The position numbers were made by a program, and so were the translations under genes. The notes beneath the pieces are model-generated. The model saw only the letters and a program-made list of their open reading frames with translations. It was not told the origin of the DNA and did no database searches. This document shows, one piece after another, positions 1 through 13,100 of a stretch of DNA of 64,000 nucleotides. Numbering within the stretch: position 1 is the stretch's first letter; each line of letters opens with the position of its first letter. This DNA is from Meghimatium bilineatum (lineage: Eukaryota; Mollusca; Gastropoda; Stylommatophora; Philomycidae), in contig CM067317.1 in assembly GCA_034231615.1 (NCBI GenBank), positions 22,177,477 through 22,241,476 on the forward strand. The letters run 5' to 3'.

Positions 1-123
1 GTATGGGTTGTCACTGTGGCACAAAAATATGTCACCAACTGAACTTATTAACAACACACGAGATAGAGTTGTGGAGAAATATGATCGCCTATGCCTACAT
101 GGCACTTGATTGATTGATTGATT
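1..123 (+). mobile_element. 3' end of RTE-type LINE, family D
   Basis: Translates to the last residues of an RTE-type reverse transcriptase ORF (reads like ELINNTRDR followed by a Met-Ile-Ala-Tyr-Ala type ending) and finishes in a short (TTGA)n tail at 107-123, as RTE elements do. A related 3' end with the same GTTATCACTGTGGCACAAA-like block and TTGA tail occurs at 45760-45950. The 5' part lies outside the window. Confidence 0.6.
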
Positions 124-662
124 TGTAACACACATTTAATTTATTCACTATTATCAACTCGATTAAAAACCAAAAAAATGATGCTTAGATACTCCCCGGT
201 TTTGTTGTTTTATGTTTAGGTACGTAGTGAAAAAACCATAAAAAAATAATAATAACAAATCAATAATTTATTTTCATATATTACATCTAAAAAATAAACT
301 TAGATTCCGTAACATTTACCAAGCTTTCAATCAATAAACAAGTTGCACATATCTGTTATATTCTTAAAATGCTGACAATAAAAATTGCAAAATATTAGGA
401 GTAAGCATATTTGGCTAGCAGCATAATCTGAATAGTTTAAAAGTTGTGATTAAAAAATGGACAAGGTGAATTCATGACACTAATCTAGTAAATTAATCAA
501 TAACCTCCCATAAATATCACTACAATTATGTCACAAGAATACAGCAAAGAAATAAAAATTGGTCCTTAAATTTATAAACCCGCTGTTGCATGTTGACATG
601 CACTGTAATAAAGTTTGTGTATAAGCTACATATTTAATGAACATGAGCAGTTATGAAGATGT
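124..662. other. AT-rich spacer, nothing recognised
   Basis: No open frame, splice-flanked exon or repeat recognised. Confidence 0.5.
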
Positions 663-860
663 AGTAATAATAATAATAAGAACCATAACCCATTAAGGTT
701 GCAGTGATGCCACACTGGATACATCAGCAGAAAAATCCTGCCAAACAACTCTGTCCTCGGACATTCGGAGGAATGTAGAAACATCATGCCCAGACCGTAC
801 CTTGATGTTTGTTATCAAACCAGGATTTTCTCTGTCCTGCTCTTCTCCTTCCACCCTCGG
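663..860 (-). mobile_element. 3' end of RTE-type LINE, family E
   Basis: Reverse complement closely matches the 3' end at about 14330-14475: both contain GATGTATCCAGTGTGGCA, then an AATGGGTTA block, and end in a (TTA)n tail (here 663-680 read on the minus strand). It is a 5'-truncated copy. Confidence 0.6.
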
Positions 861-1076
861 TGGTTCCTTGCAAAATACTTTTAGAAGATATTGCCATTCA
901 ATGAAATATGAAATAATGCATTACAAAAACCCTAAAATTTCAAACAGTTTACAACTTGTCTAACACAATACATCTCCATATAACTTTTTTGTAATATTTG
1001 ACACTGAATACACATCTTTAGGGCTGCATAAATATATTTTGAGTAAGGAAGAGGTTTTACCTTAAAAAATTTTTGT

Positions 1077-1199
1077 TCCTAGTGTTACAAGACATGCTCT
1101 GATTTGTTTCTAGTGTTACAAGACATGCTCTGATTTGTTTCTAGTGTTACAAGACATGCTCTGATTTGTTTCTAGTGTTACAAGTCATGCTTTGATTTG
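1077..1199. repeat. 31-bp minisatellite, about 4 copies
   Basis: Unit begins TTTCTAGTGTTACAAGACAT and repeats every 31 bp; the last copy carries substitutions. A G-run follows at 1202-1219. Confidence 0.9.
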
Positions 1200-1289
1200 C
1201 TTGGGGGGGGGGGCGGAGGGGGAAGAGTGTTTAAGTTCCAAATGCTCCAACTTAACTATGAGCGTGCACTTTTGTCAATATAACTTTCC

Positions 1290-1493
1290 TGTATCATTTG
1301 ACACGGGAGAACATGCGACAGTAGACACTAAACAAATAAAAAGAGCTATTGATGCATTAACCATATTGGCAAATAGAAGATGGTGCATCAGCATTAACAC
1401 AGATAAGTGCAGCACTACACTCTTTACCCTCTCACCAAAACAAAAAGCCGGTGTTATCAAAACAGATGGAGAGCTTTTGAAAGAAGACAAACA
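1290..1493 (+). mobile_element. Reverse transcriptase fragment of I-like LINE (family I)
   Basis: Translation contains the stretch GEHATVDTKQIKRAID and then [18 protein letters not shown], nearly identical to residues just after the YADD box in the large copy at 26017-30288. It stops abruptly after KEDKQ and continues without a gap into a family A fragment. Confidence 0.75.
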
Positions 1494-1765
1494 ACACTTA
1501 ATATGAATAAAGAATTATTAAGAGAAATAAAGATTAGGCAAATAAAATATTTTGGACACATTAAAAGACATGACACTGTTGAAGACCTTACTTGAAAGTA
1601 AAGTCAGTGAAGTGAGTAAGAGGTAAGCAGAGATACAAGTGAAAGAGTAACATCAAAGATGGACAGGCTACAATAAAGCAGAGTACACCACGAAAACAAG
1701 AGATGGGATGGTAGAGGTCTTTTGCAGCCAACCTTCATTGCAAAGACAGCACTTGATGATGATGA
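1494..1765 (+). mobile_element. 3' end of RTE-type LINE, family A
   Basis: Encodes KELLREIKIRQIKYFGHIKR, the same C-terminal block as the copy at 30782-31695. It ends with the conserved GCCAACCTTC...GCACTTGATGATGATGA terminus at about 1750-1765. It joins the family I fragment directly at 1493/1494. Confidence 0.75.
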
Positions 1766-1888
1766 AAACCAGTATAGAGAATTATCAAAAGGTTGCTGGT
1801 AACATATCCTATTGATTAGGTAATGATAAATACATTTTATGCAGTGTGAAATTTTAGGGAATATAAATAAATTCATTAGTTTGCTATT

Positions 1889-1987
1889 GCTTTCTAAACG
1901 AGCAGGATACACAGCTGCCTGTGACAGGGTTTGAACTCTGCACCATGACTGTTCAAAGTGCACACTGTACCACTCCACCACGGAGCT
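1889..1987 (-). mobile_element. tRNA-derived SINE head
   Basis: The minus strand reads like a degenerate tRNA: an A-box-like TGGTGGAGTGG near 1970-1980 and a B-box-like GAGTTCAAACCC near 1930-1940, spaced as in a tRNA gene. Acceptor stem pairing is not convincing, so a SINE head is likelier than a working tRNA gene. Confidence 0.5.
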
Positions 1988-2091
1988 GGACTATTCAATG
2001 ATAATGAACATATTTAAAAATAACGTGACAGACAGAACTGCACAGCTTCTTGGTTATGAATTATAATAAGTGACTCATCATTCTAGGCCTA

Positions 2092-2133
2092 TCTATGTGA
2101 CGTGTCCTTTAATCTATGTGACGTGTCCTTTAC
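2092..2133. repeat. Short direct duplication
   Basis: The block CTATGTGACGTGTCCTTTA occurs twice in tandem. The rest of 1990-2340 shows nothing recognisable. Confidence 0.7.
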
Positions 2134-2339
2134 AGAATGTTGTCCTCACTGCCACTCTATAGTCATAAAACAATCATTCTAGGCATATGTATAGATATTT
2201 TGTACTCACTCACCCTCCCCCCTCTCTAATAATAGATGTCAAAGGGCATTCATACTGAGATTTTTTCGGTTATATATGCTCCTCACTCTGATTTATAGGT
2301 GCCCCAGTATTACCAACACAGTGTTTTATGGCAATTGTG

Positions 2340-3690
2340 TTTGTGTTGTTCGTCCATCACAAGTGATGATGACCATTTGTTACATCCACTTTTGAAAATT
2401 CAATTTTAGTTATGTCCTTGATTATGAGTTCGTAGATGGCTAATGAGCCCTATTCGAGCTGTAAATGTCCTTGGACAGTTTGGACATGGGATAACGACTG
2501 TAGACGGATCTTGGTCTATCCGTGACTTTCTAGCTGCTCTCCGCTGTTGAGCTGCTGCATTTCTCTTCTTTTCACAAGATGATGTGCTCTTTTTTATTTT
2601 AGAATGCCATGTAGATCTATTTTGTGCAAGTTCTTCCCATGTATCGTGGTCTATTTCAAAGGCTTTCAGTGAGTCCTTTAACGAGTCCTTGTAGCGCTTC
2701 CTTTGACCACCTTGAGATCGTATACCCCTCTCTAGCTCACCATAGAGAAGTATCTTTGGCAGACGATGGTCTGGCATACACACCAAATGACCTGCCCAAC
2801 TACCGGTAATCTGTGTCTGCATCAGGATCGTGTCAATGCTTGGGATACCAGCTCTATCAAGGACAGTGGTATCTGGAATCTTGTCTTGCCATCTGATGTT
2901 CATAACTTTTCTGAGACAATTTGTATGAAAATGATTGAGTTTTTTCACATGACGTCTATACACAGTCCATGTTTCATAGCAGCACTGGAAGTACCACTGC
3001 TCTGTAAACTTTCAGCTTAGTCTGTAGGTTAATGCCATTTCTACGCCAAACATTTGTGTACAATCTGCCGAAAGTACTGCTTGCTTTGGCGATCCTTGTA
3101 TACACTTCATCATCAACGTTGGCATTTTGTGATAACATACTGCCTAGATATGTGAATCTATTCACAACTTTCAGTGCTACACCATTTACCTTTATGCAGA
3201 GCTCGAGATAGCTTTTGCCAAGTGCTGGTTGTAACATGACTTCTGTTTTCTCTGTGTTAATGGTTAGCCCAAAGTTAGTACAGGCTTTGGAGAATCTGTC
3301 TATAATACATTGTAGATCAGCCTCAGAGTTGGCATTTAGGGCACAGTCATCAGCAAATAGAAGATCCCTGATTGTGTGTGATTTAACTTTGGTTTTTGCT
3401 CGAAGCCGCAGAAGGTTGAACAATTTTCCGTCTATGCGATAGGTGATGTTTACTCCCAGGTCTAGATCTCTGAAAGCATCATCCAACATAGCAGAGAACA
3501 TGATGCTAAATAGGGTAGGTGCTAATACACATCCTTGTTTTACTCCATTTGAGACAGGAAAGGTTTCAGATAACTCTCCATCATCCTGAACTCTAGCTTG
3601 CATTCCATCATGCAAGTGCTGCACCATTATATTTATTGAGATAAATTTCTGTGGACATCCATATTTATGGCAATAGAGATGTCATGTCCT
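2340..3690 (-). mobile_element. LINE with RT and C-terminal zinc finger (family H), 5'-truncated
   Basis: The minus strand encodes the C-terminal half of a non-LTR reverse transcriptase. 3627-2974 contains SNGVKQGCVLAPTLFS (RT domain 5 region) and the catalytic box FADDCAL; 2963-2406 contains the thumb/connection region (HVKKLNHFHTNCLRKVMNIR) and a terminal C-x2-C...H-x3-H zinc finger (CPNCPRTF...SHLRTH). The two halves are in different frames: a small deletion near 2965-2975, at the LP-x-LLY motif, breaks the ORF. The 3' UTR ends near 2340 with GTGATGATGAC. Other copies of this family lie at 35345-36120, 30500-30590 and 51990-52195. It is a dead, 5'-truncated insertion. Confidence 0.8.
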
Positions 3691-3794
3691 CATGCAAGCT
3701 ATTACATTTTTTGCTGATTCTCGCATGAATAGAATTTATGCACTTCCATAGGTGTTCTCTACATTTAATCACTCTGAAACTCCCATAATCCAGC

Positions 3795-3992
3795 TCTCTG
3801 TCAATGAACTACATACATTACTCAAACTCTGTCAATGAACTACATACATTACTCAAACTCTGTCAATGAACTACATACATTACTCAAACTCTGTCAATGA
3901 ACTACATACATTACTCAAACTCTGTCAATGAACTACATACATTACTCAAACTCTGTCAATGAACTACATACATTACTCAAACTCTGTCAATA
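3795..3992. repeat. 31-bp minisatellite, about 6.3 copies
   Basis: Unit CTCTGTCAATGAACTACATA plus 11 more bases, repeated almost without change, so recently expanded. The unit length equals that of the unrelated array at 1077-1199. Confidence 0.95.
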
Positions 3993-4734
3993 CCAAAAAT
4001 AGATGAACATTGGTTAAATAAGTTGAATGACTTAAGTTGACACTCAAACAGCAAATTGGCTCAAAATATGGAAGAATTGTAACAGGTCTTATCCAAAAAA
4101 TATGAGTCCACCATTCATGACACAATCAACATCTTTGTTATACAGTGCATTACATATAAAGTGTATATAAGCAAATTCTTATGGAGGAAACATTCAAACA
4201 GAAAGTACGCTGCCCTCTGTGTCAAGTTTAGGCCATTAATCATTCATGTATGATTTTCTATTTGTTCCATAACATTCACCATTCATTTGAAAAAGTTCTA
4301 GACATTGATGAATATCATTCAATAAGTTAGATTCATGAGGTATGGGAAATAATTCCAGAGATTGATAAGTAAATGAGTAAGTAGAGTTCTCAGAGTGTGA
4401 AAGTTTCTTCTAAAATGATAACTTTATCTGAACTTTGCTGGACTGGTCACATCATCTGCATGTTAGACAAGTGTCTTCCAAAGAGCAAACGTAAGCATTT
4501 TAAAGACTGATTGTAAGTATCTGCAGCATTGGTTTAGCTCATTGGTAACCATAGCTCTTGGCTGTCCAGCATGGTATGGCTAGTTTAGTTCAGATATTAA
4601 AAACTTTGAGAAGAGTAAAACACTATAGACAATTCTAAAAAGACAAAAACAGAAATCAGTCAGCTTTCCCTCATCAATAATTTCAAAATTCCTGTTCATA
4701 TTGCAACAGGATTTTTCAATCCTAAATTGAATCT
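3993..4734. other. Spacer, nothing recognised
   Basis: No coding, RNA or repeat signal that I can support. Confidence 0.5.
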
Positions 4735-4900
4735 TTCAATATCCGCCGAAGACGGATGTGCCGGGCGATTGGCGCAAATAAAACGGCCGCACAACGCATT
4801 TCCATTCTCTGGACTACATCCTGCTAGAAATCTAATAGGACAATGTTCTTGCTACAAGGGAGATCCAGCAGGAGTTTGAGAATGAATGATGAAGAATAAG
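4735..4900 (+). mobile_element. SINE-like interspersed repeat, family S (3' part)
   Basis: Contains the family-S blocks GGCGCAAATAAAACGG and CATTCTCTGGACTACATCCT, shared with 39600-39905 and, partly, 34315-34580. Ends in a GAA-rich tail near 4890-4905. Confidence 0.5.
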
Positions 4901-5176
4901 AAGAATCTTTCAATAATCTGTGAACTCATAAACACTAAACAAAATAACTATTTTTTAACACCATTTTCATACCTGAGATGAGGATAACAAAAATATCTTC
5001 TAATTTTTATGACTTCATTTACAACTATGGTTTAATATTTCATATTGCTATTATTACATTTCACATTCAATCCAGCTTAACACATCCTATATGTAATCCA
5101 AGACCCAGTCAACCATCAACACAAATATCAGCAGATCTACAAATGAAGCACAACTAAAAAACACAATGTCCAGAAA

Positions 5177-5308
5177 TCACATAATAATTTGTGGATCAGG
5201 CACAGACTCTGCTATAGATTTGTGTGGAAGAATTCTGCCCCCGTTGATGTAAAGCTCATCTTTAACAATAACATCTTCACCAAGAACAGAAACATTCTCC
5301 ATTCTAAC
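5177..5308 (-). CDS. GMPPB: GMPPB exon 9 and stop
   Basis: [15 protein letters not shown] to the conserved C terminus VPDPQIIM, then TGA (5179-5177). A minus-strand ATTAAA at 5036-5031, about 140 nt past the stop, is a possible polyadenylation signal (inference). Confidence 0.96.
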   Translation of the reverse strand, partial: VRMENVSVLGEDVIVKDELYINGGRILPHKSIAESVPDPQIIM

Positions 5309-6953
5309 CTGTAAAAGACAAAAATAATATAAATGCTGATGCAGTCAAAACTTTCAGATTTTAACAATGAAATCAAAGATCAACAGATTGACAAAATAAA
5401 GAAAATAAATATATAGAAAGAGAGAGAAGTCAAACTAATAAACAATGTAAAGAAAATAAAATTGATATAAATATAATTTCTCTCTTTCTTTGTGTGTTCC
5501 TTGGGAATGAAGAAATATACTGACACCAGATTTCTGTATATCACAATAGCTGATGATGCTCTGACTTTGGTGGGCATAAACCCTACATATTATTTTGTTA
5601 ATTCCGATAGGAACATGGCATTACAATCATGTGGCATCATTGTAGAACAGTTTAGTAACTCTAAAAGCATTTCTGTCAGTTTCCATTGCATATAGTTCCA
5701 TGTAGCCTTCTATTTTTTCTTCCATGTGGTGTTTGATTGTCCTTATATTGATAAAGATCTTTTGGTCAAAACATTGATACTGTGTAATTGTTCCATATAG
5801 AACTATATTCAACCCATTGTATTATATTTTGCCTTCATATTTACACACCATATTATACCACATACTAAAATGAAAAATATATTGTGTAATATGACCCTAG
5901 CATTAGAGGTGAGAAAGAGAGCACTGCAGTGCTACATTACTCCTATACTAACATATGGATACATATACATTTGTTTCAATTCAGTACCATCAGCTATACG
6001 TCCATATAATTTGGATACATATACATTTGTTTCAATTCAGTACCATCAGCTATATGTCCATATAATTTCAAATCAGTACTATCAGTCACATTTCTATCCA
6101 TATAATTTCAAATCAGTAGTATCTCACATTTCTATCCATATAATTTCAAATCAGTAGTATCTCACATTTCTGTCCACATAATTTCAAGACAGTACCATCA
6201 GGTGATCTTACCCAGTTTCCTACTACACATTTCCATCCTATAATACATGATTCCAACCAGGAATGAGACTTTATATGAGACTCTCGAAGTACAGTGCATC
6301 TCTTTATACAAACTCCATCCTCTATGACCACGTCTGGACCAATAGTAACATTGGGACCAATTCTACAGTTCTTGCCAATTTTTGCACTGGGATCCTGCCA
6401 TGAAAAAATAAAAATATTTTAGCATGATCAATCTTACGATTGTATCATATGTTATTATAACTGATTGAGACAATTCAAATTAGAAAAAAACTGTCTAAAT
6501 TCTGCATTTATCTCTGTCATTTAGTGACCATCAATTTTAAATGATGTATTTTGGCAAATCTTATACTGATGATCATGTATGTTATGACTGTTATCATTAA
6601 ATTGAAGCAAACAAACATCTGCATGGGGACAACACTTTCAGATAATAATTTGAATTTATTTTACCAAAAACAATTTGATGCAACCAAAGTTGTGTCACAT
6701 ATTATTAGGAGAATATAATTTGTATTGAAATCTCACTGATACTGACAGTGGATATTTCTGTAACCTTTTCTGTTGCCATTTCATCAGAACAACAATTGCA
6801 CATGAAAAGTTACAATCCTGAACTTGTTGAACATAATTGGGTAGAATGCAGTCAATCTATATAAAAAATGAAATATTCTAACTCTGTTTTGATATGATGT
6901 CACTATTGCCAAAGATACGCTATTGTCTGTAGATGATATGTATATATTAAACA

Positions 6954-7008
<55 letters not shown>

Positions 7009-7023
7009 GTGTGTATATATATA

Positions 7024-7112
<89 letters not shown>

Positions 7113-10100
7113 GTGTGTATATATATATATATAATTTAATATGTCACTATTGTCTAAGTAGGCTGTGACTTGAATGGAGTCTAAAAATGATTAGACCCTC
7201 TCGTTTTATACCTATGAAACTGTAGTATTCATTGTATCCCTGTATCCTGGGTAATCATTTTATATACTATTTTCACAACACATATATCTACTCTTGACAA
7301 AAATAACTCAAACTATTCAAAAGTTATACTTGTGTCAAATTGAGAAAACAATTTTCCCTTTTGTTATCCTATTAATTATTGAAGATATCAAAACTGTGGT
7401 GGGAGTTACTGTATCATAGTTCTTTTGACCATTGACCTATTGAAGTTCTAAAATTTTTTAAGTCTGAATTTGCATCATTCAATATTGCAATTACTTCTGA
7501 ATGTACATATATATAAATAACATACACAATTTGTTTGCAGTCTCATATATTTCCTAAACAAAATATATTGATTTTGCAAAACTTGCTGATAGTGAGACAT
7601 TTATCATTATCTCAGTTGCTGTTATAGCCACCATTTTGTTTGTGAAATTTCACTAAGAAAACTTACACTCACTGAGAGTTCAGTCAATATATCAATAGAC
7701 ACAAATAATGCATTTATATTAGTAAGCAGGATTTGCAAGGTCATTTATGTCATGTATATCACAAATCTCCTTAATATTGGTGGGAAGCAAGAAAAGAAGA
7801 GATTACTGCATCCTGTCATGTGTTTTGTAAAAGGAAACTAAGAATGATTTGGGTCTATAACATTATTATGTACAACTATTCATGTGTTGCCAGGGCTGGA
7901 CTAAGAAGCAATGAATAATAATGCTATGACCTACCATATTCATGCAATAATATGTGCTGTGTGGTCAAAAGTGGCCAACTATTTATACTAGAGGTTCCCA
8001 AAGTGGTCTATATGGACTACCAATGGTCGATTTTGACTTGCAGGGGTCCATATCAGCGAGAAAAAGGATTGGGGGTGCATGAGTTGCACTCTTTTCCATA
8101 AAGGTATGAATATATATTGTACATGTTCTTCTTTTTTTTACAATTGTCCACTCTACAAAGAAACCTATCAGAGTGTACAGCACTGTGTCAAAAACACATT
8201 TGAAGTTAATATGTTAAGGAAAGTTCAATATTTAGCAGGAATGGGGTCTATGGAAAAACAAAAATTGGCAAGTGGTCTACGGGGAAAAAAGTTTGGGATT
8301 CTCTGATTTATACCAAATGGTTGCATGTTTTCATGTGATTGGACATCTGCATAGAAAATGGAGGAACATTATAAATCAAAATAATCCCCAGTGCAAGTCA
8401 TTTACATGCACCTCCTGTCTGACAAGAGGATGAGGTCGAAGATCTGCACAACTCTTTCCTCACTTAAATCAAAGTAATCCCCAGTGCTTATGCACCTCTA
8501 TGAGGCTCCTCAAAGCACTGGAGTCTTCTGGGTATGAAAGAAAGCTCTGGAGGAAAACTCCAAAGTACTTATGAAACAAAAACTTAATTGCTCATAATTC
8601 ATGGGATTGAAATAAACAAACCTGCTATGCATGTATTAAGAAGTGACTATGGTTGTTTAGTATAAAGTTCACTCTACCTATGTACACTCTAAAAAAGTAA
8701 CTCGCATGCATAGATTAGACAGTGGTTTCAGTAGCTAAAAAAACCATTTGAACAAATCACTCTTGAGGGAGTACTGGAGTCTATTTTTTTAGGTCTTCAA
8801 TTCTAGATTTTGTGCATGGAGAGTTAAAAAGGATTGTGTTGCAAAGGAAAGATTAGGATTGAAATAAAAAAACAAATGTGTTCAATGATTGATTAAAAGC
8901 TGTATGTGTGAGAAGACACACCACAACAAATGTAGCAACAGTGACTGAGATTCCTTGTTCATCCTATGGAAGATGCTCTATGACTTGGATTGTTCTTGAT
9001 TATCACATCTAACATCGTCATGGATTAAAACATGCACTTTTTTTAAAGCACAAAAACATACTATATCTGATGTCAGCATATTTATAATGATGAATACGGG
9101 AAACAAAATTAGACTCACTATTAGAACATTTCCCACAACACCTGGGCCTTGATGAAGCTTTTCTGGCTGTTTATGCTTAAGAGATGTCAGGTACATGCAC
9201 ATTCCAGTCAAGAAATCCTTTGGCTGCCCAACATCCATCCAGAAACCTGCCACAATAATATATGTTCTTGTCACATCACAGGAATATGAAATCATACTAG
9301 AATAATCACACAATCTTTTTAAGCATACAAATGTATTGGACTTACATTCGGTTTGAGAAAATCACTACCGTTAAATTCTGAATATAAACCCATCCGATTG
9401 TAGGCCGATAACCTAACTATCCCTTCCCAAAAGTGGAGAAAGTCGAAAGTCCGACTATAGACCGACATCCCCAACTTAACAAAGCCGGCAATAATGAACT
9501 TCATCATCATAAGAAAGAACCGACATGCTAAATGGAAATTAACACAAACTTTTGCAACTCTAAGAAAATAGCATTCCTTTCATTTGCTTCACTCACGTAA
9601 CTTGAATGAATCAAGGAATGAAACCCCGGTGGCTACTGTATTCTGGATCAATATATCCGAAAATAATGAATACCCGGTAGGCTGACTTCCCTATCCATGA
9701 CTATAGACGGTTTATGAGGTGGCAAGACTTTGGGGAACAAAGTTTTTCCTGAATGAATTGTCTGTGTTGGGTGTCTGGACGTTATGACGCGGAACAGCGC
9801 TAGTGAATAGTAATTACTACGTAACTATTATGTCACTGGCTTCTGACAGTGACGTTTAAGTGGGAAATGATGAAAGGCAAGACAGCAAGATCACGTTTGT
9901 TTTTATAAGATACAGAAGAGTTTGAACTTTGTTCCTGGTTATGTTTACCATGTGGGGAGAATACGGTAATAAAATAAACATAACAGAGGATTGTGAAATT
10001 GATCTCTTCTTCCACTAAATGTACAGTGGTTGGGGGAGGGAATCAATTACGGTGCAATTTTACTACAAAATGCCTATGATGTGTTGTGATTTGGAACCCG

Positions 10101-13100
10101 TTTCAAATCTTCTATAAAGAAAGATTACATTTTAGTCACTTATCTGAATGGCATCACATAATGTGAGGGAAACGTGGATTGGTTGAGCCGATTGAAATGG
10201 GTAGGGCCAGTAGTCCATCTTCAGCCTCAGTGGGCTGGACTAATTAACAGAATATACAGAGTACCAGTATGTAACTACCGGTATTTGCCACTGAGTTCTC
10301 ACAAAAATATTGCAGAGTCATTCCCTGGCTTTGTTTTTAAAAGATACAGAATCAACAGTTTGAACTTAACAACGAGTTTGAACTTTGTGTGACCTGTATG
10401 TTTACCTTATACAGTAATATAAACATGAGGCACAGCTCAGACGAGTTTCACTATTTATTTCTCTCCGCCATCCCCCCAACACTGCCTAAGTAGCAAAGTT
10501 TTGGATGTCAGTTACATGTTTGTGCAAGACCGTGTTTGTGCAAGACCGTGAATGTAGAAAAAGACCTCTGTACAGAATTAATTAGGACTTCATTCTTTAT
10601 GTTTCTGATTATTGTCTTGGTCCCTATTTATATACTTGGAGTCGCATGTTAAAAATTGGCAAGGCCGACCAGCACATGCACGGAAATACTCAAAATCTGC
10701 CTTTGATGTGTTTTTACATTTTCTGTACACAGGTCTTATAGCCTAGTAGACGGTCAGTAACTGTTGTAACATTTGCTTTACCAAAAATGAAAGTGTGTGA
10801 CAGTGTTTAGACTACTGGTAGTCGGTGTTTCCCTACACAAACAAGACTGGGCCTTGATGATAAACATGTGTTACTGGTAGATCAGCTTAGGCTACCATAT
10901 TTCGTTTTTTCACAGACCATTACCGTATTTTGGTCAATATATATAAAAAACGGTAATACCCATTGCTAAAAATAGCATTTCCGGGGAAATTAAGCTCAGT
11001 AAAAATGGCGGGCATGGCATGTCGGAAATAACGATATAGACCTAGTAAGTGAGTTTTATCAAGAAATATCGGAGGTTTCGAAGGAAATATTGTATGATAT
11101 ATAGAAATTAATGTAATTAGAGGCTTAGCAGTATGGTAGTACGCTCTAGATTGTTGGAGAGCCCTAGTCATTTTATCCTGGATTAATATATCGGGACATG
11201 TGAGTTGTCACTGGCATTTTTTTTAAAGTGTTTTTCTCCTTTTTTACTGTGATTTGGACGTAATTTTTTTTTTTAATTTGATGTTACTCAATTATAAGAC
11301 GAAGAGTATGTAGTCATCTCTGTTTATTGTCCAAAAATTCTCGGGTTATACACGGAATTTAACGGTATATCACACGTGGTCTTAAGATTCTTTGAACAAG
11401 CCGTGGAAGACTGTGATAGTGTGCTCTTACTAATCATCACCATCACCATGGATCATAGTTTATACCATTTATATGACAACAACAACACTATCATCTCAAC
11501 AGATTCCTGAAAACAACTCTAAATAATAATATTGTTTACAAACAAATTTCATACAGACAACAGTGTAATTTTACTCACAAAATAACATGATGAATAAATG
11601 CACCCATTACATAAACTACAAGAGCCCAGATAAATTTATATCAAATGTTATAAATAGAAGATTATATTTTCAGATAGTCAATGTACTAACTCCTGAACAA
11701 GAAAATTTAATGATGAATCTGGATAACATTATTTATAGAGTTTGTGTAACATTTTTGATAGTTCTAAAGTCTGTGTAAGATTATTCACAGGTCTAGAGAT
11801 TATTTACAGAACCTGTGTAACATTGTAAAGTCTCTGCAAGATTATTTACAAAGTCAGCGTAAAATTATTTTCTTGCAGATATTGTTAGAAAATTCACTGC
11901 TATAGAACTATAACTTCAAAGAAGATTAAAATATAGGTGATATCACACACTGAACTGTTGAAGAGAGCCAATCCGAGCTCAGCAAAGATGAAGATAAAAG
12001 GTAAATAGAACACATCCTCAGAAGGATACCTGCCAACATAATTAGATAGGCACTTGCAGGGAAAAATACAAATTGGAAGACAGAACCTGGTGAAGAACAA
12101 TAGAAGAAAATACCAGACCAACTGGGATTTTGTGGGCACAGGTGAAGACAGAACAGCACAAACAATAGTTAGGCAACAACAATGGTTGCAATTATACGAG
12201 TATGTTCCATAAGAAACTGAAAAAAAAACAAGATGATTAGAATCTATAGAATTCATTACAAAGGTGTGACAATATCATAGATACTTAACAGAATTTAAGT
12301 TTTAACTTCTTAAAACTTTCAACATCAAACAAGTTGACATCACCACAAATGCTACCTGGGTCAAAGAATCGTGGTCAGATATTTCGTTCAAAATGATCAT
12401 CCGATGTTTCAAAAAGTGCTCCACTAGTAATGCAATGAATGGAAGTGAAGACGGTATTATACACAGAAATATACACTAGACACAAACAATATGGCTAATT
12501 AAGCAATTCCACTCAACATACCTTGCAACTCCATTGCAAAAAGTTGGCCATCTTGAGCCATGAATGGGAAAACCTCCTTTTCTATAGAAGTTGGCTGAAG
12601 CTAGAAACAAAAACACTGAACATTAGTCATTACACATATTTATTATGGTTTAACAATTTCCCATATGTGCCATCTTGCACATTAAATTCCAACAAGCTAC
12701 AATTTGATTATCTGAGAGTCCAGCATAGCATAGTTACAGTGAGTTGTAAGCAATCACCAACATGTAATAGTAGCCTACATTACCCTGTCTATATAATGGT
12801 ATATCCTGTTACTGCATCCCATGTGTGTGTCATAGCTTTAATTTTAGTTTTCACATGACTTGTCAATTCAAAAGATTACTTTTAAGCCCAACTTCTTAAT
12901 GACAGTAGACATTTCTATTATAAGAATTTCTTATGCACATAGTGTTTACATTTAGATGTCCGCAGTTTCTCAAAATCTGAAAAAAAGAACAAAAATTGGA
13001 TAACAGACACTAAGAAAATATTGGAGTGAATTGGCTGCTCCATCTCATAGAAGGTCAGTTACTCAAAAGCCATGCAAAATTTGGATGTGTCAGATTAACA

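Noticed and set aside
1889-1987. Functional tRNA gene
   Set aside because: Box A and B resemblance only; stems do not pair well. The same applies to 21785, 57240 and 60930.
6923-7168. ORFs of Tyr-Ile repeats
   Set aside because: Translations of the (TA)n microsatellite. The same holds for 56717-57248.
9365-11372. Two segments with ACCGT...TATA-type ends suggestive of a DNA transposon
   Set aside because: Terminal similarity is short and orientation inconsistent; no target-site duplication.
12000-12250. Possible LINE 3' end
   Set aside because: Only vague resemblance to a basic C-terminal block; too decayed.
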